Of a DNA stretch of 64,000 nucleotides, positions 34,281-42,528 are shown one piece after another (positions within the stretch are counted from its first letter, which is position 1; each line of letters opens with the position of its first letter). The DNA comes from CATQHD01 sp965202675. GTDB taxonomy: Bacteria > Actinomycetota > Acidimicrobiia > Spongiisociales > Spongiisociaceae. Under the pieces are notes generated by a model. The model did not search any database and was not told the DNA's origin. It saw only the letters and a program-made list of their open reading frames with translations. Where the stretch lies: the NCBI GenBank assembly GCA_965202675.1, contig OZ241842.1, forward strand, positions 1,984,001-2,048,000. The letters run 5' to 3'. Made by a program: the position numbers and the translations under genes.

Positions 34281-34343
34281 GCTTATGAATTCAGGGCGCG
34301 GTGCGGGCATGGAGACAGGGCGGTAGAGATCAGGAAGGTAAAT

Positions 34344-35282
34344 ATGGAACGAGAAATGGAAACGGAGATCCCCCTCATCAACTTCAGGAGCCTGCGCTGC
34401 CTGCAGGAAGTGGAGCGGAGCGGCTCGTTCACCGACGCGGCCTATGCGCTGCGGATCAGCCAGCCCGCTCTCTCCCAGTCCCTGGCCGAGCTGTCCAATC
34501 GGCTGGGCGCCCCCCTGTTCCGCAAGGAAGGGCGCCGCCGGGTGCTCACCGAGGGCGGCCGCCGGACCGTCCGCTACGCCGACCGGGTGATCGGCCAGAC
34601 CGCCGACCTGCTCCGGTGGCTGGAGAGGTGGGAGAGGGGGGAGGCGGGGCTGCTTCGGGTGGGGATGATCGACACCGCCTGCCTCTACACCGTTCCCGCC
34701 GGGCTTTCCCGCCTGCGCGAGGAGCATTCCGAGATCGAACTCCGGTTGGTGGTCGACGACTCCGCCGCATTGCTGGCGATGCTGGATGAATATCGGCTGG
34801 ACCTGGCTTTCACGGTGGGGCCGGCGGGGGAGGGCCGCGGCTCGGCGCCGATAGCCGCCGAGCCCATGTACATCTACTCGCCGCCCCATTTCCCGCCCCT
34901 GGAAGCCGGGGGCGCCGGCGCCGGGGAGGCCGCTCCCGAAGGCTGGGCGCTCTTCCCCTCCCGATCCCGCACCCGCCGGCTGGTCGACCAGGGCCTGGTC
35001 GGGATGGGCATCCAACCCCGGGCGGCCCTGGAGTCCGCCAACCCCACCGTGCTGCGCCAGATGGCGGTGTTGGGCTACGCCCGGACGGTGCTCCCCAAAC
35101 AGGTGGCGGAATCCGGCGCCGCCGCCGTCCTCCTGGAAGAAGGTCCGCTGGTGGCCGAGCGCTCCATCGAAGGGGTCTGGCGCTCGGGCGAAGCCCTCGA
35201 CCCGCGCGCCCGGAAACTCATCCGCCTAGTCCAAGGGGCGCAGGAGGGCGAAACGCACCGGCCCGTACAGCCGGCCGGGTAG
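34344..35282 (+). CDS. LysR-family transcriptional regulator
   Basis: A 312-residue DNA-binding regulator. The N-terminal winged helix-turn-helix (about residues 12-75) contains SGSFTDAAYALRISQPALSQSLAELSNRL in two parts typical of LysR, followed by a linker helix and a periplasmic-binding-protein-like effector domain. The start ATG is at 34344; a second Met four codons on is an alternative. LysR proteins often control the divergent neighbour, here ino1, but nothing in the sequence identifies the inducer. Confidence 0.9.
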   Translation: MEREMETEIPLINFRSLRCLQEVERSGSFTDAAYALRISQPALSQSLAELSNRLGAPLFRKEGRRRVLTEGGRRTVRYADRVIGQTADLLRWLERWERGEAGLLRVGMIDTACLYTVPAGLSRLREEHSEIELRLVVDDSAALLAMLDEYRLDLAFTVGPAGEGRGSAPIAAEPMYIYSPPHFPPLEAGGAGAGEAAPEGWALFPSRSRTRRLVDQGLVGMGIQPRAALESANPTVLRQMAVLGYARTVLPKQVAESGAAAVLLEEGPLVAERSIEGVWRSGEALDPRARKLIRLVQGAQEGETHRPVQPAG

Positions 35283-35360
35283 TTGTGCATCTGCTCGATC
35301 TGGGGGGCCGGGGGAGCCGCCGCTCCGCGAAGGCCGGCGTTGCGCTACGATACGGGCCGA

Positions 35361-35432
35361 GGGCGCTTAGCTCAGCGGGAGAGCGCTGCCTTCACACGGC
35401 AGAGGTCACTGGTTCGATCCCAGTAGCGCCCA
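35361..35432 (+). tRNA. tRNA-Val (anticodon CAC)
   Basis: A complete 72-nt cloverleaf: acceptor GGGCGCT/AGCGCCC, D arm GCTC...GAGC, anticodon stem CTGCC/GGCAG with loop TTCACAC giving anticodon CAC, T arm ACTGG-TTCGATC-CCAGT, discriminator A. The 3' CCA is not encoded (ACCG follows). CAC reads GUG, a very common valine codon in this GC-rich DNA. Confidence 0.95.
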
Positions 35433-35463
35433 CCGCCGCCGCTGTTGGCAAGCGGTGCAGGTC

Positions 35464-35486
35464 AGGGGGAGTTCTTTGATCCCCTG
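35464..35486. terminator. Weak hairpin after tRNA-Val
   Basis: CAGGGG pairs with CCCCTG across a 12-13 base loop just after the tRNA and before the convergent DUF368 gene. There is no T-run, so the call is tentative. Confidence 0.3.
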
Positions 35487-35494
35487 CGGCAGAT

Positions 35495-36433
35495 CTATAC
35501 GCCTTCGGCGGGCTCGATTCCCTTCTCTCCGAACCGGCGGGCGGCCCACCGGTCGAAAGCAATCAGCCCCGCCGCGCTTGCCGCCGCCAGGAGGAACGGC
35601 GCTACCGCATCAGGGCCGGGTGCGCCCAGGACGGCGGCGCCCTCCCCGTTCTCACCGCCCAGGCCGTTCGGCCACGGCCACAGGATGCGGAACGAGCCCG
35701 CCATCAGACCGATCATCACCGCCAGCAGAGGGTCATGCCGGCGGACCAGCAGCCGATGCAGTATCCGGGCGAAGCCGCCGAGGCCCAGCGCCATCCCGGC
35801 CGCCAGCGCCGCCAACGCCGCCGGCTCCGGTCCGGCCGCCGCCCTTATCACCGGCTGGTACATGCCCGCCGCCAGCAACACGAACGACCCGCTCACCCCC
35901 GGCAGGATCAAGGCGCACACCCCGGCCGCCCCGGCCAGGAAGAACGCCCACCCGGACGGGTCGGACACCGATTCCGACCGGAAACCGAACCCCCAGAAGG
36001 CGGCCGCCCCCACCGAGGCGGATATCGCCAGGTGCGCGAAGGCCGGACGGCGGAGCATCCGCACGGCGGCCGCCACCGCCCCGGCCATCAATCCGGCGAA
36101 CACCGCCGCGGTGCGCACCGGATGCTCGGCCAGCAGGTATTCGATCACCCCCGCCAGGCCCAGCACCGCCGGAACCGCCCCCGCCGCCAGGGCGGCCGCG
36201 AACCAACGGTCGATCGACCGCAGCCGCTGCCCCGCTCTCCGCGCATCCCCCCGCACCAGGGCGGCCGCCGCCTCCGCCGCCAGCGCCGCCGCCCCCAGCA
36301 GGCGGGGGTAGATGCGGGTGACCAGCGCCACCGTACCCCCGCTGACCCCCGGCACCAGGTCGGCCGCCCCCACCGCCGCTCCCCGCAACCACAGCAGCGC
36401 CAGCTCTCCGAAAGAGGGGCGGGTGCGCGTCAT
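35495..36433 (-). CDS. DUF368 polyprenyl-phosphate translocase-like membrane protein
   Basis: A 312-residue polytopic membrane protein with about nine hydrophobic segments. Two inverted-topology motifs mark DUF368: GAADLVPGVSGGTVALVT near the N-terminus and LILPGVSGSFVLLAAG in the second half. Some DUF368 members are known to recycle undecaprenyl phosphate across the membrane for cell-wall synthesis; the same role is inferred here. It converges on tRNA-Val and is divergent from the lipoprotein gene. Confidence 0.85.
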   Translation of the reverse strand: MTRTRPSFGELALLWLRGAAVGAADLVPGVSGGTVALVTRIYPRLLGAAALAAEAAAALVRGDARRAGQRLRSIDRWFAAALAAGAVPAVLGLAGVIEYLLAEHPVRTAAVFAGLMAGAVAAAVRMLRRPAFAHLAISASVGAAAFWGFGFRSESVSDPSGWAFFLAGAAGVCALILPGVSGSFVLLAAGMYQPVIRAAAGPEPAALAALAAGMALGLGGFARILHRLLVRRHDPLLAVMIGLMAGSFRILWPWPNGLGGENGEGAAVLGAPGPDAVAPFLLAAASAAGLIAFDRWAARRFGEKGIEPAEGV

Positions 36434-36648
36434 CTGACGATCATAAACAGCGAACAGCCCGGCGGGTTGTCCGAAGCCCCCTATCTATAGTTCTGCCCGA
36501 GGAGACAAACGGCGCTTTGCCGACCAAACACCGGCGGAGGGGCGTTCTGCGCATGAAAGATAGGTTCCGACGGAACAACGAGGAAAGCGGCGCAGGATAT
36601 TTTCTCGGAATCCGCTCATGCTAGAGTTGGAGTCTTGGAGGAATTGTA

Positions 36649-37386
36649 ATGAGGAAGATCGTCATCTTTTTGGCGGCGGTGCTGGCGCTGTCGGCGTCTG
36701 CGTGCAGCAGAGGAGAACCGACCGATACGGCCTCCACCAACTCCGTTTTCGATGACATCCTGTCGACCTCCGAGCGCTCCCAGCCGGTTACCACCCCCCC
36801 CGCCGACACGATTCCTCCTACTGTCCCCACCACGGAACCCGAAAGCCCTACCACCACCCCTCCCACCCTGCCCGCCGTAGAAACAGAGGTCGAAGACGCA
36901 GAAACAGTCTCGCAGCCGGCGGCGCTGACCTCCGCTTCCATAGTCACGCTGCGCGCCCTGGGGCCGGTGCGGATCGGCATGTCGGTGGCGGAGGCGTCCG
37001 AGGCGGCGGGGCTGGAACTCCGCCGGGACCTGGGCAGGTCCTCGACCGACAGCTGCTACCACGTGAACGCCGGCCCCACCATGCGGGGGGTGTCCTTCAT
37101 GGTGGTCAACGACCTGATCAGGCGCATCAACATCGATCCGCCCAGCCCGGTCGCCACCAGGTCGGGGGTGGGGATAGGCACCACGGCGAGCAACCTGCGG
37201 GAGGTCTACTCCGACAACATCCAGCGGGCCGACAGCGCGGCGGCGGGCGGCCAGGGCTGGGCGTTCGTGCCCAACGACGAATTCGACGACGACTTCCGCA
37301 TCTACTTCGAGATCGAGGCCGGGTCCGTGGCCCGTTACCGCCTGGGGTCCAGACCGTCGGTGGACTCCCCCGGCGGCTGCCAATAA
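36649..37386 (+). CDS. Secreted lipoprotein of unknown function
   Basis: The 245-residue product begins with a short basic end, a hydrophobic stretch and a lipobox ending at Cys19 (LSASAC). A Thr/Pro/Glu-rich spacer of about 70 residues follows, then a compact domain of about 140 residues starting LGPVRIGMSVAEASEAAG. That motif occurs in small actinobacterial secreted domains of unknown role. The two Cys in the mature domain (SSTDSCYH and PGGCQ at the very end) could form a disulfide. The ATG is preceded by GGAGG. No operon partner is seen. Confidence 0.75.
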   Translation: MRKIVIFLAAVLALSASACSRGEPTDTASTNSVFDDILSTSERSQPVTTPPADTIPPTVPTTEPESPTTTPPTLPAVETEVEDAETVSQPAALTSASIVTLRALGPVRIGMSVAEASEAAGLELRRDLGRSSTDSCYHVNAGPTMRGVSFMVVNDLIRRINIDPPSPVATRSGVGIGTTASNLREVYSDNIQRADSAAAGGQGWAFVPNDEFDDDFRIYFEIEAGSVARYRLGSRPSVDSPGGCQ

Positions 37387-37771
37387 CGGCGGTGCGCGGG
37401 CAGGGCGCCGGAAGGCGTCCGGCACAAGCTGCTGGACGGCGTTGCCCCGCCGGCGGAACAGCAAAGCCACCCCCTATCCGTGCCTCCTTCTATACCCGAT
37501 ACCTGACAGAGAAGCGCCGGCCACCGCGTAAGCCCGAACCTCCCTCCGCACCCACCGGTCGAGACCCTATTCCACCGCGCCGACCCTGGCGACCCGGAGG
37601 CGGCTTCCTCCAACTCACCGGTCAAGCCATCATTCCACCGGGAAGGCCTTGCACGAGACGACCCGCCGGACAGTTGCATCCTCTGAACCCCTGTTCAACC
37701 CCTTCCTGACGCGGCGACCGCGGCGGGCGGCGGGGCGATGCTGGGAGGTATATCCTCCGAACCCCTCGGTC

Positions 37772-37807
37772 AAGCCCCTTTCCCACCCCAAGCCCCTTTC
37801 CCACCCC
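37772..37807. repeat. 18-bp tandem repeat, two copies
   Basis: AAGCCCCTTTCCCACCCC occurs twice head to tail, in a strongly strand-biased pyrimidine-rich tract. Confidence 0.9.
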
Positions 37808-37986
37808 CGGACCCCGGCAAGAACGCGAAAAACGCCGCCCCCGCGCCCCGCTTGGCGGGCCCAGCCCCCACCGCCACCACCGAATTTCCGGACGCGTTCG
37901 GTCAGTACCCGGAGGGTCGCGTTCGGAGGATGATCCCTGTCTCGGTCTGCGGTACCTGCCGACCGGAGGTGCTTGCGGCTCTTCCA

Positions 37987-38015
37987 TTGATACAGCATCG
38001 GTGCGGCAAGGTCAA
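37987..38015 (-). promoter_or_regulatory. Promoter-like TTGACC-N17-TATCAA
   Basis: On the minus strand TTGACC (38015-38010) and TATCAA (37992-37987) are 17 bases apart, close to sigma-70-type spacing, and point into the repeat-bearing non-coding region. Confidence 0.4.
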
Positions 38016-38086
38016 TACCCTTATGGGCAGATCTGACGGGTTTTTTTTGTCATTCCATGATTCAAGGGCGGGGATCGACCCGTTGC

Positions 38087-39436
38087 TCACAGGCGGGAGG
38101 GGGGATCGGGCTCGTGTTCCTTGCGGGGCGCCCGCTGCATCGGGTGGCGCATCCGCCTGGCCATGTGGAGGACGAGGCCGCCCGCCCGGGCCGGCGCCAC
38201 GACAAAGGCCTGCCGTTCCTCCTCGGGGACGCCCTCATTGGCGACGATCCGCAGGCCGGTGTAGAGGGTGATGCAGCCGTACACGCCGCCGACGAACCAG
38301 AACAGACCCTCGTGGCCGATGACCTCCATGGCCAGGGCCCCGCCGAGCGGACCGAGGATGGCCCCCACCCCGGTGATGAAGGACATCAGGCTGCTCACGC
38401 CCGCCGCCGAACCGGGGGGCAGCCGGTCGTTGATGTGGGTGAGGGCCAGCGGATACAGGGAGAGGGCGAGGCCCCCGGTTACGAACGAGAGCGCCACCGC
38501 CCACCAGCTCAGATGGTCGGTGTACACCATGATCAGGCACGCCCCGACGGCCAGCAGGCCCACGCCCAGGATCACCTTGCGCCTTCCCAACCGGTCCGAC
38601 AGCATCCCCACCGGCGCCTGCAGGGCGATGCTCCCGAAGATCGCCATGCTGGTGAACAGGGCGATGCGGTTGGTGCTCATCCCCACCCTGGCCCCGAACA
38701 CCGCCCCCAGGCTCAGCAGGGCGGCCACGCCGACGCCCTGGCACAGCGCCGCCGCCGCCCCCAGCGGAGCTTCTTCCCAAACCTGCCGGACGGGCAGCTT
38801 GCCGGCGGAGACGGCCAGGCGGGGGGCGGTGGAGGCGGACAGCGTGATCGGGATCACCGCGACCGACACGAGGATCGAACCGACGATGAACAGGACGATC
38901 CCGGCCGGGTCGGCCAGGATCAGGAGCAGCTGGCCGAGGCCCATGCCGCCCATCAGCACCACCATGTAGGCGGCCAGTATCCGCCCCCGATTCTGGTTGG
39001 TGCTGGCGTCGCCCAGCCAGCTCTCGGCGATGATGAACAGGCCGGACATGGCGAAGCCGGTCAGCAGCCGGGCCCCGCTCCAGACGATCGGGGCGGCGGC
39101 GACGATGTATACAAGGGTGGCGGTCGAGGCCAGCGAGGCCAGCGCCGCGTACACCCGGATGTGGCCCACATGGAACACCATCCGGCGGGTCAGCATCGCC
39201 CCCGCCAGGAAACCGGTGTAGTAGGAGCCCATCATGATCCCGGTGGCGGCGGTCGAGAACCCTTCGAGTTCGGCCCTGATGCCGAGCAGCGGCAGCATCA
39301 TCCCGTTGCCCAGCATGACCAGGAGGACGGCGGCGAACAGGGCCCATGATCCCAGCACGGCTTCCCGCGCGGTTCCGGGCAGGGCCGTGTCTGCTGATAC
39401 AGCAGCGCCGTCAGAGGATTCGAAGGAATCAATCAT
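38087..39436 (-). CDS. MFS transporter (YcaD-like)
   Basis: A 12-helix major facilitator transporter, 449 residues from the ATG at 39436. The GTG at 39496 would add 20 residues that are not hydrophobic and look non-conserved, so the ATG is preferred. The family loops are visible: GMLSDRLGRRKVILG between the two halves, and the N-terminal pattern MLPLLGIRAELEGFSTAATGIMMGSYYTG. YcaD-type proteins have no established substrate. It lies downstream of the carnitine operon on the same strand but is separated by about 200 bases, so a link to carnitine uptake is only possible. Confidence 0.85.
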   Translation of the reverse strand: MIDSFESSDGAAVSADTALPGTAREAVLGSWALFAAVLLVMLGNGMMLPLLGIRAELEGFSTAATGIMMGSYYTGFLAGAMLTRRMVFHVGHIRVYAALASLASTATLVYIVAAAPIVWSGARLLTGFAMSGLFIIAESWLGDASTNQNRGRILAAYMVVLMGGMGLGQLLLILADPAGIVLFIVGSILVSVAVIPITLSASTAPRLAVSAGKLPVRQVWEEAPLGAAAALCQGVGVAALLSLGAVFGARVGMSTNRIALFTSMAIFGSIALQAPVGMLSDRLGRRKVILGVGLLAVGACLIMVYTDHLSWWAVALSFVTGGLALSLYPLALTHINDRLPPGSAAGVSSLMSFITGVGAILGPLGGALAMEVIGHEGLFWFVGGVYGCITLYTGLRIVANEGVPEEERQAFVVAPARAGGLVLHMARRMRHPMQRAPRKEHEPDPPSRL

Positions 39437-39644
39437 GGTTGACCGCTTCGGGAAGAGGGCCGCCCGAAGGTTTCGGACGGCGGGCCGATGGAACACCGCG
39501 GGATGTACCCGACCCTCGGCATGGTAGCAAGGCCCCGTTATTACTTGCGCGGACCCGGGGTTGCTTGCGGACCCGGCCGGGGCTCCCGGCGGCGGCGGTG
39601 CGGCCCCGGGGCCCGCAGTGCGGACGCCCGGATCGGAGCGCCCT

Positions 39645-40427
39645 TCAGCGGCCCTTCCATACGGGCGGCCGCTTTTCGGCGAAGGCGCGGGGGCCCTCGA
39701 CGGCGTCCTCGGAGGACAGCATGCGCCGGTAGGACTCGATGCCGCCCGACCGCATCAGCGCCAGCGCCTCTGCGGCGGCCATTCCCTCGGTGCGGCGGCG
39801 TATGTCGAGGATGGCCGCCACCGCCAGCGGCGCCATCGCGCACACCCGGTCTGCCAGACGCCGGGCGGCGTCCAGGAGCTCATCGGCCGGCGTCACCCGG
39901 TTGACGAGCCCGAACCGGAGCGCCTCTGCCGCGGAGAGGCGGCGGCCGGCGATCAGCACCTCTGCGGCTACGGGGGCGGGCAGCAGTCTGGGAAGGCGGA
40001 CCGTTCCCGCGTCGGGGATCACCCCCGCCGCCGCCTCCGGCAGCCAGAACTCCGCATGGTCCGCCGCCGCCGCCAGGTCGGCCGCCATGGCCAGCTCGAA
40101 GCCGCCGCCCACCGCCATTCCGTTGACGGCGGCGATCACCGGCTTGTTCAGCCCCGGAAGCTCGGGGAAGCCGCCGAACCCGCCCGGCCCGTAGTCGCTC
40201 TCGTAGGCCTCTCCGGCGGCGGCCGCCTTGAGGTCCCATCCCGCCGAGAAGAACCGCCCGCCCGCCCCGGTGAAAACGGCGACCCGCAGCCGGGGGTCGT
40301 CCCGGAAGTCGGCGAACACTGCGCCCAGCTCTCGGCTGGCGGCGGCGTCGACGGCGTTGGCCTTGGGGCGGTCGAGGGTTACCTCGATCGTCTCCCCGCG
40401 GCGCACCACCCTGACGGCTTCGGTCAT
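39645..40427 (-). CDS. caiD: Crotonobetainyl-CoA hydratase-like crotonase
   Basis: Predicted to interconvert crotonobetainyl-CoA and L-carnitinyl-CoA. The 260-residue enzyme has the crotonase fold; the oxyanion-hole regions are FFSAGWDLKAAA and NGMAVGGGFELAMA, and the C-terminus reads SSEDAVEGPRAFAEKRPPVWKGR in two short blocks that closely resemble E. coli CaiD as I remember it. The start overlaps the synthetase stop as ATGA. The carnitine assignment is strengthened by cdhC and cdhA in the same operon. Confidence 0.88.
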   Translation of the reverse strand: MTEAVRVVRRGETIEVTLDRPKANAVDAAASRELGAVFADFRDDPRLRVAVFTGAGGRFFSAGWDLKAAAAGEAYESDYGPGGFGGFPELPGLNKPVIAAVNGMAVGGGFELAMAADLAAAADHAEFWLPEAAAGVIPDAGTVRLPRLLPAPVAAEVLIAGRRLSAAEALRFGLVNRVTPADELLDAARRLADRVCAMAPLAVAAILDIRRRTEGMAAAEALALMRSGGIESYRRMLSSEDAVEGPRAFAEKRPPVWKGR

Positions 40428-42514
40428 CGCCCCGGAATCCTATAGACGGACACGAGGGCGTCCACCGCCCAGGCCGCGTCCGGAGTGACGATCAGGGGGT
40501 TGATCTCCGCCTCGGCCAGATCGGGGCGGTCCGCCGGCAGGGCGGCGAGACGGTCGACCGCCTCGGCCGCCGCCTCCAGGTCGGCGGGCGGGCGGCCGCG
40601 GAAACCGCGGAGCGCCCGCCCGATCCGCAGGCGGTCGAACGCCCGGTCGAGATCGGCGCGGGAGGCCGGGAGCAGCAGGACGGCTGCGTCTTGGAGCAGC
40701 TCGACCAGCTCCCCGCCCGCGCCCAGCGTCAGCACCAACCCGACGGGCGGCGCCCGGCGCACCGAGACCAGCAGCTCGGCCACGCCTCCGGTGACCTGTT
40801 CTTCCACCAGCACCGGCGCGGCGGGGCCGCCCAGCCGCCGGACTGCTTCTTCCAGCTCGTCCTCCGTCTCGATTCCGGTGATCACCCCGCCGAGCTCGGT
40901 CTTGTGGCCGGGACCCACCATCTTGGCCGCCAGCGGGAAGCGGAGGCCGGCCGCCGCTTCGGTTCCGACGCCCGCCCCGGACCCGGTTCCTCCCAGCACC
41001 GCCCCGGCGGGGACGGCGATCCCGGCCTCGCGGAGCAGCGCCTTGGAAGCCGGTTCGTCGAGGGTGCGGACAGATTCGGGCGCGCCCCGGCCGGCTGCCG
41101 GCGGCGCCGAGGGGGGCAGGTGGAGGGGCGGGGGCGCCCCGGCGAACCACCGTCCGACCGCGGCGGCCGCCGCCAGCCCGCCCAGGGCCTCGTCGATGGA
41201 GCCGGCCGCCGCCAGGCCCCGCCCGGCCAGGTGCTCCCGGATCCGGGGGGGCATGTTCTCCGCCAGCCCGGCCGCCGCCAGGCCCGGTTTTCCCGCGGCG
41301 GCGCAGGCGTCCTCGAAGGCCAGGAGGGTGGGCTGCCAGTCGGAGTCGTCGCAGCCGTCGGGAGGCCAGTCGAGCACCAGCAGGGCGGCGTCGAACGGTC
41401 CGGACAGCGCCTCCGTGAAGCACCGCTCGAGCGCGGGGCGGTCGCCCCAGATGTAGGTGTGGTAGTCGAGGGGGTTGTTCACCGTTGCCCGCCCGGACAG
41501 GGCGGCCGACACCCGGGCGGCGTGGTCGGGGGCGAACGGCTCGAAGCGCACCCGGTAATGGACGGCCCGGTCCGCCGCCAGGGCCGCCTCGCCGCCCGAA
41601 CACGACAGCGACACCAGGCGGTTGCCGGGGAGGGGTCCGATCGTTCCCAGCACGCCGAGGACGTTGATCAGCTCCGCCGGGGTGTCCACCGCGATCACCC
41701 CGTACCGCTCGAACAGAGCGTCGTAGGCGGCGGCGCCCCCGGCCAGGGCGGCTGTGTGGGAGGAGGTGATCGCTCCGGCCTTCGCGGTGCGGCCCGACTT
41801 GAGCACCGCCACCGGCTTGCGGGCCTCGCGGCAGGCCAGGGCCGCCCGCCCGAAGGCAAGGGGGTCGGATATCGACTCCAGGTAGAGGCCGGCGGCGGTT
41901 ACCTCGGGCCGTCCGGCCAGGTAGGCGAGGCATTCCTCGGCGGTGACCGAAGCCTGGTTGCCGAGGGAGACCACGCAGCTGAAATCCACCCCCCGGCGGT
42001 TGAAGGTGAGGTTGAGGGTCAGGTTCCCGGACTGGCTGATCAGCGCCGGGCCGGTTTCCACCCGGCGGCAGCCGTGGATGTCCGGCCACAGCACCGCGCC
42101 GGTAACCGGGTTGATGACCCCGTAGCAGTTGGGGCCTACGATCGGCATGCGGTGCCCGGCCACCAGCCGTTCCTGCAGGGCGGCGCCCTCCGGTCCGGCC
42201 TCGGCGAACCCGGAGGCGTGGAGCACCGCCCCCCCGCAGCCGAGGGCGGCCAGCTCGTGCACCATCTCCACCGTAAGACGGCGGTTGACCGCCACGAAGG
42301 CGGCGTCGGGCGCTCCGGGCAGCTCGTCCAGCGACCGGTACACCCGCCGCCCCGCCATGGTCCGCCGGGAGGGGTGGACCGGCCAGATCTCGCCTGTGAA
42401 CCCGAGGAGGTCGGACTGGCGGACGGCCCGCTCGGCGGCGCGGCCCCCGATCACCGCCGCGGTGCGGGGGTCGAGCAGGCGGCCCAGATCACGGCCGGTC
42501 CGGTCCGTTTTCAT
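40424..42514 (-). CDS. NDP-forming acyl-CoA synthetase, probably a carnitine/betaine CoA ligase
   Basis: Makes a CoA thioester with NDP formation through a phosphohistidine. The 696-residue protein joins all modules of the family: CoA-binding Rossmann domain (about residues 10-115), two ligase-CoA domains with the catalytic His in ITSSHTAALAGG (near residue 255), and a C-terminal ATP-grasp domain (about 500-690) with the late motif EINPLIV. The ATG at 42514 follows the dehydrogenase stop by 14 bases. In this operon it takes the place of CaiC, the AMP-forming ligase of enterobacteria. Its substrate (carnitine, crotonobetaine or gamma-butyrobetaine) is inferred. Confidence 0.85.
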   Translation of the reverse strand: MKTDRTGRDLGRLLDPRTAAVIGGRAAERAVRQSDLLGFTGEIWPVHPSRRTMAGRRVYRSLDELPGAPDAAFVAVNRRLTVEMVHELAALGCGGAVLHASGFAEAGPEGAALQERLVAGHRMPIVGPNCYGVINPVTGAVLWPDIHGCRRVETGPALISQSGNLTLNLTFNRRGVDFSCVVSLGNQASVTAEECLAYLAGRPEVTAAGLYLESISDPLAFGRAALACREARKPVAVLKSGRTAKAGAITSSHTAALAGGAAAYDALFERYGVIAVDTPAELINVLGVLGTIGPLPGNRLVSLSCSGGEAALAADRAVHYRVRFEPFAPDHAARVSAALSGRATVNNPLDYHTYIWGDRPALERCFTEALSGPFDAALLVLDWPPDGCDDSDWQPTLLAFEDACAAAGKPGLAAAGLAENMPPRIREHLAGRGLAAAGSIDEALGGLAAAAAVGRWFAGAPPPLHLPPSAPPAAGRGAPESVRTLDEPASKALLREAGIAVPAGAVLGGTGSGAGVGTEAAAGLRFPLAAKMVGPGHKTELGGVITGIETEDELEEAVRRLGGPAAPVLVEEQVTGGVAELLVSVRRAPPVGLVLTLGAGGELVELLQDAAVLLLPASRADLDRAFDRLRIGRALRGFRGRPPADLEAAAEAVDRLAALPADRPDLAEAEINPLIVTPDAAWAVDALVSVYRIPGR

Positions 42515-42528
42515 CTTCTCTGGGTTGG

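Larger units (their letters stand above)
37387..38086. other. 700-bp region without a convincing gene; short repeats and a minus-strand promoter-like site
   Basis: Open frames here have irregular codon use and low-complexity Gly/Arg or Pro products, so none is called. The region holds an 18-bp tandem repeat (37772-37807), a GTTCGGAGGAT-type box in three places (two on the minus strand near 37750-37775 and 37672-37695, one on the plus strand near 37920), an 8-T run at 38040-38047 and a minus-strand TTGACC-N17-TATCAA. It may encode a non-coding RNA or be decayed sequence. Confidence 0.5.

Noticed and set aside
37630..37998. Minus-strand 122-residue frame after the promoter-like site
   Set aside because: The product is Gly/Arg-rich with irregular codon use and no ribosome-binding site; repeats explain the open frame.
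38031..38050. Rho-independent terminator at the 8-T run
   Set aside because: No stable hairpin precedes the T-run, and no plus-strand gene ends there.
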